Position numbers and translations under genes: made by a program
Origin: Rhynchonema sp. JSB1_4
Lineage: Eukaryota > Nematoda > Chromadorea > Monhysterida > Xyalidae
Length of the DNA stretch: 64,000 nucleotides
Reading direction: 5' to 3'
Assembly: GCA_030248065.1 (NCBI GenBank)
Contig: JASAMV010006365.1
Location: forward strand, 1-64,000
Notes under the pieces: model-generated
Database searches by the model: none
What the model was told of the DNA's origin: nothing
The model's input: only the letters and a program-made list of their open reading frames with translations
Shown here: positions 1-9,783 of the stretch, one piece after another
How the letters are laid out: every line of letters starts with the position of its first letter
Position numbering within the stretch: the stretch's first letter is position 1

Positions 1-541
1 ATCAACTGCTGTGACATGAAATGCACCCTCATCTTATCCGGAATAGCAGAAAATGCCTGAGCTCATCTCTGAATGCAAAACTGCCACGTGGTTCAACTGC
101 TTGAAATGAAACAAATCATGAGATCTAAATTTTTATAGTGTGTCTGTGGCAGATAATGTTTCCACAGCTACCGGTGGCTATATTATAAGCATGGGGTTTG
201 GTGTCCGTTTTCTGTTTGCCATCAATTAGCGCTCTTATATGTGTGGATGAGTGAGCACAACAGACGCTGCTGGCTCCATTTTGGCACGAGGGCTTTTGAT
301 TGAAAAATAAGCAGTGCCACTTATGGTATACAACAAACAGTGCCATAAACCGTTTTGAATTCATGCCGAACAGAAACATTCACTCACTAACTTGAATTTT
401 ACAGCCAGCCTGAAAGTACCAGCTGGATAGCTCAGGTTAGGCGACATTTCAAAGAGCCGTCATTAACTTGATCAAAACTTGATACCGGAGGTGAAAAAAT
501 ACAACAAAAAATAAATCAAACAAAATAAAAACGAACGAAAC
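1..541. other. Upstream spacer, no gene seen
   Basis: I see no supported coding region or repeat here. It is AT-rich just before the first gene, with a run of A-rich sequence at about 490-541 directly ahead of the ATG at 542, as expected for a 5' untranslated leader or proximal promoter. No clear TATA box is visible. Confidence 0.4.
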
Positions 542-2204
542 ATGATTATCTCAATCTCCTCCCTTCTGTTACGTCTGATGCGCCCGGTGCGCAGCTACGA
601 ACTCAAAGTGTTCCCAGTGTTCTGGGCATTCGACGCCTTTCGCTGCGGCATTGAGTTAGAACATCGCCTGTTCAAAGTCACCGAAAAGTGCCCCTATCCG
701 GGAATCATACTCGAATTCTTGGACGTGATTCTTCAAAAATCGAATCTGACGGCGCGCGTCGTCCGGGCGAATGGAACGTTCGCGAATCTTTTCCACAATT
801 TCTCGCACGGAACATTGGATCTGGGCACGTTTTGCGGCTCACACACGCAGCGACGGGCGGAATATGGTTTCCAGTATTCCAAATCGCACATTTATGTCGA
901 AACGCAAAGTGTGCTCGCGGCGACCACCAAACTGCCGACAACCATATTTGGGGATTCGGTCAATTTTCTGCATGTGTTCCAGGCAGGGTTGTAATCATAA
1001 TTTTTATGTTTGAGAAAATAGTCGGGGCCTGGAGTGGCATTTTGCCGTTCCAGAACCGTGCATGCATTGTGATTCGTGTAGCGTGCTTTTTGGTTACCCA
1101 TCTGGGCCTGTTTTGGCAGACGGGCGGTACCATAAGTCATCTCAGCGCAAATACATATAGGTACACCTTGGCTAAACACAACGATACTTGCGAGCAAGCG
1201 AAAGCGACCAAATTTTTTGTGTATGTATACATTTTGAATGTCGTCGTGAAGAGTCACAGTTCACAGGTGAACCTCTGGCTGGGTGTACTGAGCGCGGTGT
1301 GCGCTATTTACACGCTCAAATACCTGGCGCATCGCTACCGACGGGTCGAGACGTACTATCGCTACAAATGGCTACGTCGGGCCATAGTTGGTCTATTCTC
1401 AGTGTTCTCAATCAATCTCTACTCAAATGGCCTGGTCACCCAGCTGGTCTTGGAGGATAAACGGCCGCTTTTCGACAATATTGGCCAACTTGCACCGCTC
1501 ATTGCCGATGGAGTGGTCACCATGGTGGCGTACACTAATGAATTCGTGTATGAAGCACTCATGCGACACACGGTGCCTGGCAGGTAAGGGCTTTGATTTA
1601 GGCAGGGTAAGGCATCAAACTTGGTTATCGCTCCAGTCGGGCCTTTTTGGAATAGCAATATTTTTCTGTCTGATGCTGAAGCAAAAATAATTTCGCCCAG
1701 CACAGAAGGTGTTGCGAAGCAAAACCGCTCATTGATAGGTATATGATTTCCTCATGAACCATTGCCTTCGGCATAATTTCCAAACTATCCTCCCAATCAT
1801 CAATGATGTGACCAGTCGATCGATTGCGTCAATCACTTTACAATCAGCCCAAAAATTCCAGTCCAATCACGTCGCTCCGCAACGCGCTATTGGTCCATCC
1901 AGCACTCAACATCCAATCGTTTTTCAACGGCACCAATTACAGTCGAATACAAGAGGGTCTGCTAGCGAATCAGGTGTTTCTGTCGGCGACCGTTGACAAC
2001 CAACTGATGAGGGGTGACATCTGTCACGCGCGGATTGTGCCGATGGCTGACAGATTCGGAGAGAACAGTTGTTATTTTATGTTCTCGCCGAGAACACCTA
2101 AATGGGTGGTCGGCGAGTTCAATACGGTTATGCGACAACAACAACATGTGTTCACGACCATACTTGCGCGGTTAGCGCGGCCTGGGCCGAGGGTTGGATT
2201 TTAA
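542..2204 (+). CDS. Ionotropic-receptor-like protein, short form
   Basis: Three exons fit in phase: 542-973, 1267-1583 and 1862-2204, giving about 363 residues. Exon 1 holds a divergent ligand-binding lobe with the signature KCPYPGI, which matches RDCPYPGF in the antisense gene at 15.2-17.6 kb. Exon 2 opens with a hydrophobic helix (VNLWLGVLSAVCAIYTLKYL), then a basic loop and a second hydrophobic stretch (AIVGLFSVFSINLYS), the order of the pore region in ionotropic glutamate/IR receptors. Exon 3 reads as the second ligand-binding lobe. Unlike the antisense paralog, no final transmembrane helix is seen: the frame stops at 2204 and runs into A/T homopolymer sequence. It may therefore be truncated, or a further exon was missed. 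Family assignment rests on the resemblance to the 15-17 kb gene and on topology. Ligand and function are unknown. Confidence 0.6.
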
Positions 2205-2400
2205 AAAAAAAGTAAAAATTTTTGTGTAAAAAAAAATTTTTTTTTTAAAAAAAAAAGTTGGCCACTTTTTTTATTTTAAAATTTTAAAAAGTAAGTCCAC
2301 TTTTTTTCTAATATTTTTCCCCTTTTTTTTCGTTATTTTCTCACTTTTTAAGGTAAAAATGTATGTTTTCATGCGTTTTATTGCTCATCATTCTCAAAAA
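2205..2400. repeat. A/T homopolymer-rich stretch
   Basis: Runs of A and T of 6 to 10 bases dominate about 2200-2340, directly after the end of the receptor-like gene. No coding sense is visible. Such runs are prone to assembly error and may hide the true 3' end of the gene. Confidence 0.7.
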
Positions 2401-2588
2401 ATCGCCTGCGGCGCTTATATTTCAGTTTAAAATGGCGTTGTAATGGACTCATACAGTTCCCCAGACATCCCAACAATCGCTGCACGTATAATATAGGACA
2501 CCCCATACCGTATACTGTGCAGTTATTGAGCTATCGCCGAGCAATACGTTGTATTTGTAACCGTTCAGTTACGTGTGCTGCATTAGGA

Positions 2589-3003
2589 CTGGCAACATCG
2601 GGGCCGATAGTGGGTTAGTCGAAACGCATGGTGCATGCTGCAGTACAACAATTAGTGTCGTACCGTGATTCGTGAGAGTTTCTCATTCATCAAATCCTGA
2701 AGGTGGCCGGGCTTCGACGATAATCTTTACCAAAGTTTTCCGAGTCGCAGCCCGATAACGGTTCGTAAAAATGATTCCTATTGAAAGTCGGAAACTGTGC
2801 TGAGATAACATTTGTACACAAATAGTGGAATGCTTGTTGGGGCATACTTTTGATAACGTTATCTTGGCCGTAAAACTCTATCTCATTGATGTTCTCCACA
2901 GTGACTGAAAATGACTATTCCGTATCAAGTCACCCTTAAGTGCGCGTATACTCATTCCGCGGAACAGAAAGAACAGTGAAGGAACGATTATTTCCGGTGA
3001 CCC
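2589..3003. repeat. Dispersed repeat, copy 1
   Basis: About 410 bases are nearly identical to 5922-6328, starting GGCAACATCGGGGCCGATAG and running to a CCGGTGACCC end. The copies differ by small indels. Both keep a minus-strand reading frame that begins MENINEIEFYGQDNVIK (2690-2899 here), so the repeat may derive from a coding mobile element. I do not recognise the peptide. Confidence 0.85.
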
Positions 3004-3070
3004 ATATATTGCAGTAAAAGCTACACATTTTACAGTGTTTTGTTGCAAATCAGGAAGAATTTTTTGTTTC

Positions 3071-3320
3071 GAAATCTTAAAACAGACACATGTCCCAAAT
3101 AATCCCCCAGGGGGCTTAATCGAACTTCTCCGGTACCTATTGTTAATTTATAACACCCCCACTGGGGCCCTATTCGGGGGGGCTGTAACCGGAAAACTCC
3201 GGTATGTAGCTCTCTTCTGTTTTCATTAAGCGGGGTGTCATAAATTAACAATAGGTACCGGAGAAGTTCGATTAAGCCCCCTGGGGGATTATTTGGGACA
3301 TGCGTCTGTTTTAAGATTTC
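3071..3320. repeat. Fold-back palindrome with GTACCGGAG core
   Basis: The left arm (about 3071-3150) and right arm (about 3235-3320) are reverse complements: AAATCTTAAAACAGACACAT pairs with ATGCGTCTGTTTTAAGATTT at the far end. The loop is about 80 bases. The same words (GGGGCTCTATTCGG, AACCGGAAAACTCCGGTA) recur at 3640-3690, 4855, 12340-12720, 49255 and 55870, so this is one member of a dispersed family. Confidence 0.8.
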
Positions 3321-3833
3321 GGGGCCCTATTCGGGATTTTTTTCGTTCTTGTACCCATTTTCTGATCTAAATTTACCGGTAAAAAAGGAACAAAAGGAGC
3401 TATTTTACATAATATTTCGCACTATTTGGTCGAAATCTTTGCCTTTCATACACATAGAACCTAAATACAGTCTATACAAAGCGTCTATAAGACACATACG
3501 TGTTGCAATCAGGCATGAACCATATTCGAAAAGTACAAAAATTTTACATGAAGCTCTATTCGGAAGATGGTTCGAATAAAGCCTCACGGGGCTCTATTTG
3601 GGAATAAAAATAATTTTCAGAATCCGATTTCCCACCTACTACCGAATAGAGCCCCAGGGGCTGTAACCGGAAAACTCCGGTACATGTGTAAAAGCACAGA
3701 GCATAAAGCAGTCCTGCAGTTGGTTCGCCCTGGCATAAAAAGTCTGTGACAACGCTTTGAACCTCTCCGTAAACCGTGCACGAACTTCAATTGGACGAAA
3801 AAAACATTTTTTTTTTAAAAATTTCGCTTTCAG

Positions 3834-4806
3834 AAACTGTTCGAAGTGCCCATTTATGATCCGCATCAGGCGCAGATACCGTACGCGCGCGTCAACCACA
3901 ACAAATACATGGTCACTGATGAAGCGGCCTACATTGGTGGGTAAGGGCGAACTTAAGTTAAATCCGGAATCCGGAAATAATTTGCATGCTAAAATGCAAA
4001 ACATTTCTGGCTTCCGGAAATATTTCCGGAAAACGCAAGAATTTACATGCAAAAATAATGCGTTTACCGGAAATAATTCCGGATTCCGGTTTCCGGATTC
4101 AACCTAAGCCCGCCCTAAGAAGGGATTATTTTTAGCGACATTTTCCCCAACCTGAAAGTTTACCAGTCGTTCGTCCCAAATTGACGCAAGATGCAGGTCG
4201 GCAGAGTAGTTCCAAAGCGCAGCAGGCTTACTGGAAATTCATCCTATCCCGCAAAAAAGTCTTACTTTAGGGGCCAATTGATTTGTGGTCAACTCAAGAT
4301 CGTCAAGAAAAGTCGTCAACTCAAATCAGCCCTGAGTGAGCGTGAGAAATAGTACATTGCGTTCGGTTGACGACTCCATACTGTAGTTGACGATATGTGT
4401 TGACAACAGATCAGTAAGCCGCTTTGGGCATAGCGTCGATCACATTTGGGACGCGGCCTCAAATGAGCGCAAGAAATGCACAACACGCAGCGCGCATGCT
4501 GTCTCGTCCACAGTAGCTACATGTACAACAACGCAACGCGCCAGGGCGTTTGGAGCGATTCTGCCAATTTGAGTCAATGATATGTATATGTATATATGAG
4601 AAACAAGCCGCATGTGGCTCTTTTCAGGCACATCTAACTGGTCCGGTGACTACTTCATTTCCACTGGCGGCATCGCGTTGGTGGTCAGGAACGTGCCTGC
4701 GGAAGAGGGCGGCGATTCAAACGCGGACGAAGAAGGAGTACCCGCTCAGCTGAACGCAATTTTCGAACGTGACTGGAACTCGACGTATGCGCATCCGCTG
4801 TATTGA
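3834..4806 (+). CDS. PLD3-type phospholipase D family, C-terminal exons only
   Basis: Two exons, 3834-3936 and 4628-4806, join in phase (ATT G|GC ACA) to give 93 residues and a TGA stop. The product carries the second HKD motif of the phospholipase D superfamily, HNKYMVTD, followed by [11 protein letters not shown], and ends with [16 protein letters not shown]. This closely tracks the C-terminus of animal PLD3/PLD4, lysosomal 5'-3' exonucleases with two HKD motifs. The first HKD half is not found in the 1.6 kb upstream, which holds only repeats, and the next gene upstream is unrelated. It is therefore a partial gene: an orphaned fragment, a pseudogene remnant, or a gene whose 5' exons lie beyond 542 on a very long intron. 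The HKD2 residues and the frame are intact. A Harbinger-like MITE lies eight bases into the intron. Confidence 0.85.
3945..4115. mobile_element. Harbinger-like MITE, 171 bp
   Basis: Terminal inverted repeats begin GGGCGAACTTAAGTTAAATC and end with GGATTCAACCTAAGCCCGCCC-type sequence, imperfectly complementary over about 30 bases. The element is flanked by TAA on each side (3942-3944 and 4116-4118), the 3-bp target duplication typical of PIF/Harbinger. The interior is built of CCGGAAAT/ATTTCCGG palindromes. It lies in the PLD-like intron. Confidence 0.65.
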
Positions 4807-5608
4807 TCCAGATTTCAATATATACATATAGCACATTCTCAGTTAATCCCCTACCCGAATAGAGCCCCGAGACTTTCATCAATCAAATATAACAAAATAT
4901 GTATGTCGCCGAAAATGAAGTTTGAGCTGAGTAAGTTTAAATTTTATCTGATGCGACTGAGCAACGCTACTGTCATCGATTTTGTACCATTGCTCAAGTT
5001 TGATCATTCATTTCGTGGAAATGATCGTCCGGTTAGTAGCGATCTCCAATTTTACCGTTATCATAATTTGCAAACGTTAACAAACAAAGTATCATTTTAC
5101 GATTGAAACAAACGTCATCAAGAAAGAACACGGATGAGTGGAGAGAAAAGTGGCCCAGAGCGAAAAAAAACTGTTGACTGTAAGAATTTGTTAGGGATAG
5201 TTCTGAGATTCAACGCAATGTTTTCGAAACACAGTGCGCGGGGAGGTGCGCATATCAACTTAAAGAACATGGTGAAAAATGCAAAAGAGGAGCAGATGGG
5301 AATATAACGCACATATAACCCACACACCATGTATTGTAAATACAATGATTTCTGTATGGAGAGACGGAGAGACAGCTGTGTTTTGAGTTACAACCCGGTT
5401 CAAATTCGTGAGCGATGCACAAATATACAGAGGAGCATCACAGCAAAGAAAACTTAAAAACAGAAATCGGCTTATAAATATCAATACCATTGTTATATTT
5501 TGGCAAAAGCACTATGAAGTAATACAAATTGCTTTTCCTAATTTTTTTTGTACCATAATAATTCGGAAAACGCATTCACAATTCCAACTAAGAAGGCCGA
5601 ACCAGTTT

Positions 5609-8600
5609 TCACTCCTCTTCGCCATCACTTTCTTCCTCCGAGCTTTCTTCTTCCGATCCTTCAGGTTCCTCTTCCTTCGGTGGTTCTTCTTTGGGAGGTT
5701 CTTCCGCTGGAAATGCGATCGAAACCCATTTTTCACTTTTTATTAATTCTCTTTGTGAATATACAATTGCATTTACCGGGTGGTGATTCTTCGGCAGGTT
5801 GTTCGGGTTGCGGTAGTTCCTTGGCCGCGTCGTCATACGGGGGCGGGTCTTCCATTGGAGGCGGTGGAGGTTCCATCGGAGGCTCTGAAATATGATTCAG
5901 TTTCACTGAACGTAGTGGCAACATCGGGGCCGATAGTGGGTTAGTCGAAACGCATGGTGCATGCTGCAGTACAACAATTAGTGTCGTACCGTGATTCGTG
6001 AGAGTTTCTCATTCATCAAATCCTGAAGGTGGCCGGGCTTCGACGATAATCTTTACCAAAGTTTTCAGTACGCAGCCCGATAACACGTAAAAATGATTCC
6101 TATTGAAAGTCGGAAACTGTGCTGAGATAACATTTGTACACAAATAGTGGAATGCTTGTTGGGGCATACTTTTGATAACGTTATCTTGGCCGTAAAACTC
6201 TATCTCATTGATGTTCTCCACAGTGACTGAAAATGACTATTCCGTATCAAGTCACCCTTAAAGGTGCGCGTATACTCATTCCGCGGAACAGAAAGAACAG
6301 TGAAGGAACGATTATTTCCGGTGACCCGCGTATACTTCACCCGAGGAACAGCGGAAACGAGTATACGCACGTCACACGGAACGATCTGACGCAATCGAGA
6401 AGGAACAAAAAAACGTTCCGCGGAATAGAAAGAACGAAGTCAAAACATTTTGACTTTTTGTGCTGTTCCTCGAGATTGTTCAATTGAAATGAGCATTACT
6501 GGAGTTTGGAGAGGCCAAAACTTTTATTTTTTTGACACCGCGATGCGAAATAAGCGTGGTTTTCGTCGAGAAGTAACAAAAAGCATTCCAGATCTTTCTC
6601 AGGACGACTAACTTGGCGATCTTCCATGTCCGTGGTAAATGAAGCAGTTGTGGGCAAACCTTTGTCGTTCAATTAACCTAATTTTGACTTCAAAAAATGC
6701 CCCTGGCATTTCTGACTTACTTACAATTTGCGTTATTTACACAGATTACACAACGAAGCCGTGAACTGGCTGCATTGTGGTGCGATCATATCAAAGCGTT
6801 TTGAATGCGTGAATTCAAATAGTTCTGTTCTTTCAGTGACATTCTATTCACCGTTTTTGAAATCACGGCGTCAATTTACATAGAAAAAATAAGGAAAACC
6901 AGCAAAAAGTTCCCATCATGTGACCAGTCGAGATTTGAACCTCTGCGTGCGCAACGCGTGCGACCGCTGGACCACGCCTTAGACCATTAGCCTATTGCAT
7001 CAGCTGTGGCCGGCTGCTTAGTGCTTTACATAAACACAAGCAGTCTGAGTGAGTGTCGGTTGCTGCTGTGCCGCGCTGTGGTGTTGTGTGCTTGTGTGTG
7101 TGTTGCGTTGACGTCATAACGTGTGTGTGTGATGCCTGATTCAGCAAGGTGGTTCAATTCGATTGGTCCACATAAAAATTTTTACTCGATAATCTTGTTC
7201 AAATCTGGCTGGAAATTTGTCGGGAAAACAAGGGAATTTTACGCAGAGCAGCTCCCCAACCATTGTCGACGCATTCTGATGGTATTTTCTGCTTTATTCT
7301 GCGTTGTCAAATGCCGGCCCCCCTAAATGTGTGCTGCCGTCGCACAAAAGGAGATTTTGAACAGTTTCAATGTTTGTCATGTCATGTTGAGCACAATTTT
7401 TTTTAATTTTTTTGGTTGATATTGCGACACAGAAAATGCTCAGCAAAACACATATCATCAAGCCTAAAAAATCCGGGGCGGGGATGCCCTTCTATTTATT
7501 TTCTCTGACATTGATTTCTCGAGGAACAGGCAAGGAACAGCGGAAATGCTGAAGGAACGAAAGAACAGAAGGAATAGCGAGAATGCGTTTCCGCTGTTCT
7601 TTCGTTCCGTCACGGAACTGCATTGCGCAGAACGTTTTGCGTTCCTCGGAACGAGTATACGCGCACCTTAAGTGCATAAGGCTGTGACTTTACGCATATT
7701 GAATACCTGGTGGGGGCGGTGGTGGTGGATTGTGATGCATCATGCCCTGTTCGGCCTGCATCGGGGCGACAGCATTCTGCGGCGCGCCTCCGCCACCGCC
7801 GGCCTTACTTGCGCAACAAATACCGATGCTCAAACAGCCACAGCAACAAATGATGATGCAAAGAATGGGCGTGCACAGAATGATGAGGACGATAACGATG
7901 ATGAGGATGCTGGAAATATACAGAAAGTGGGAAATATGTAGGTGATTTTCGGGGAGGGGGCTTTTCGATCAGTTTTTTTGCCGGCAGCATCCTGTATATG
8001 CTCTTGGGCAGATATCAAACATGGTGGCCGGATTGGATCGGACAGGTCCCCGTAGCTCACGTACACATGATTTTGCGAATTGAAGAAATTTAGAGATTTG
8101 CACACTGCGAAGCTACTATTCTTTTGCCAGTTTAAGTCTGTTCATTTATAGATTTGGGAACAACGCTAGTCGAAATTTGTGACACGACTGAAAACCTCTG
8201 AAGGTCCTTTGAGGCCGAACTTTGCTCTCAAAAAAAAAACAATTGGGTTTACTACAGTTACAGTGGAGGGCTGTAATGTAAAAATCGCACATGTCTGGGC
8301 AGTGCCGAGCCGGTCCGACAAAGCTCGAGATGTTCAAGGCCCAAGGGTAAAAGGATTGAAGATTGTCTTAGTGTGCTAATGATCACATTTTTCACGCAGC
8401 AGAGACTGCCCGTTTTGCAAGTGCTCAGCAATAAATCATGTTTGAAATTTCAATTTGAAAAAAAGCGGAGAAGTCACGTTGGTAGCTTAAACGTACACGG
8501 TGAGTGTGGACAGCACCGGACAACACCTTTTCTGGCCATACGCGGCTTGCTGCTCTGCTTCTTCTTTCGTGTCGGGTATGTCGCAACCGCTGCACGAAAT

Positions 8601-9783
8601 GAACGCATTTGGCACGCAGCCACTGCAAACAAGACGAGCATGTTTTGATGAGTATAAGTGCACATAGACAGTGGTTAATAAAAAAATTTTTATTCGAGCC
8701 CCATTTTTTAGAAAAATTTTTTTTAATTAAAAGTTTTTTTTATTCCAGCCAAAAATTCCAGCCCAACGATAAAAAATGAGCGCTCAAGTACAAAGAAGGT
8801 TATTTTAGTCACATGATGTGTTCTAAGTGCGTAAAGCACAGGTGATACGAAAACAATACTATCCAATGGTCGAGACCCGTACCCTTCCCCAGGTGGTGCG
8901 TGTGTGATGGTATGGTGCTGAGAATTTTGGGTGAAATTATTGCGTCTAGGTATTGGTCGCACAATGACTTTATAAGAATTGGTCAAATTTTTTTCCTGAA
9001 TCGTATAGAGGGAAAGTGACGGGGCAATGACGTTGCGTTGCGTGATCGCACACAAAGCATGTGGTAAAGAGAATGTTTCAGACCTGCGGCAACGTGGTTG
9101 ATCTGTAGATCTATTATTTTCAGCTGAAAATATTTTGTGAGAATCACAGATAGCACAGTGGTTAAGAGTGACTGAACGTGAAAATCAGGATTGATTTGAT
9201 GAATTCTTATATAGTCATTGTGCGACCAATACACGCCCAATGCAAATAAGCTGCACATAGTGTGAAATTAGAGTGAAAATTACATCGAATCACTCCTTTC
9301 GGGTCTGGGGCATGGATAAATAAATGCCCACCCGGTCACAGGGTCAGGTGATCTCAACAGCAGTAATTTTTATGCAAAAATAGCTCCTTTAGAGCAAAAA
9401 TAGAGAAATTTTCGAATTTTGGAATAATTAAAACAAATTTTCAACCTTTAGAACAAATTTTTTTAGAAACAAATTTTGTTAATAAATTTTTTTTTAAAAC
9501 CACTGCATATAGGCCAAGACTAAAATCAAAGCGTCTAAACTTGTATTGAAAGTCGTTCAACTTACAGGTCCAGGCCGAGCGCGGCGGCAGCCTCCAGTTC
9601 ATCATCGTGCGAGCCACACCAATCGTCGAGTTTCTCCTGAGCTTTAGCTATCGTCGTTTTGTCGTCCCAATCGATGTCCAATTTCAACTCATCTGATGCG
9701 TTGACGACCACCAGCAAATTCAACGTCGTGATTAAGACAACAAATACGGTAGTTGCAGGCGACACGGCTAGCGGGCGCAGCAT
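5609..9783 (-). CDS. Type I membrane protein with Cys-rich stop-transfer, PPPY motif and acidic tail
   Basis: Four exons on the minus strand fit in phase: 9783-9566, 7909-7707, 5884-5777 and 5706-5609, giving 208 residues. All junctions are GT-AG; the first donor is GTAAGT and overlaps an apparent stop codon. The order is: signal peptide (about 1-30), short acidic ectodomain with one Cys (DDWCGSHDDELE), a single transmembrane helix from about residue 73 (ILIIVIVLIILCTPILCIII), a Cys cluster (CCCGC) suited to palmitoylation, then Gly- and Pro-rich sequence (NPPPPPPPEPP), PPPYDD and a Glu-rich tail ending ESDGEEE. PPxY is a WW-domain ligand, so a NEDD4-type partner is likely by inference. The layout recalls Shisa/VOPP1/WBP1 adaptors, but the Cys-rich ectodomain of those families is missing and I do not recognise a family. 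Confidence 0.7.
5922..6328. repeat. Dispersed repeat, copy 2
   Basis: This is the second copy of the element at 2589-3003, in direct orientation. It lies in the second intron of the minus-strand PPPY gene. It keeps the MENINEIEFYG reading frame (6221-6009, minus), which diverges from copy 1 after an indel near 6080. It merges at about 6258 into the TTAA-flanked inverted-repeat region. Confidence 0.85.
6258..7671. mobile_element. TTAA-flanked element with GGTGCGCGTATACTC ends
   Basis: The left end reads TTAAAGGTGCGCGTATACTC and the right end GAGTATACGCGCACCTTAA, so about 15 bases are inverted and both ends carry TTAA, the target used by piggyBac-like elements. Subterminal GGAACAG/GAAAGAAC words also repeat in inverse orientation at about 6285-6440 and 7505-7660. 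The interior shows no long reading frame. Copy 1 of the neighbouring repeat runs past the same TTAA, so the boundary is not certain. Confidence 0.5.
6918..6985 (-). ncRNA. Degenerate tRNA-like sequence (tRNA pseudogene or SINE head)
   Basis: Read on the minus strand, the segment has an A-box match (TGGTCCAGCGG) and, about 25 bases later, a B-box match (GGTTCAAATCT), the pol III promoter boxes of tRNA genes. The T-stem does not pair fully (a base seems lost after the T-loop), and no clean acceptor stem is found. It is more likely a tRNA-derived SINE or pseudogene than a working tRNA. Confidence 0.4.

Noticed and set aside
6918..6985. A functional tRNA gene
   Set aside because: A and B boxes are present, but the T-stem is broken and no acceptor stem pairs, so it is kept only as a tRNA-like remnant.
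9562..9783. A 73-residue secreted protein as a single-exon gene
   Set aside because: Its stop overlaps a GTAAGT donor, and the exon joins in phase to the transmembrane exon at 7909-7707, so I treat it as exon 1 of the larger gene.
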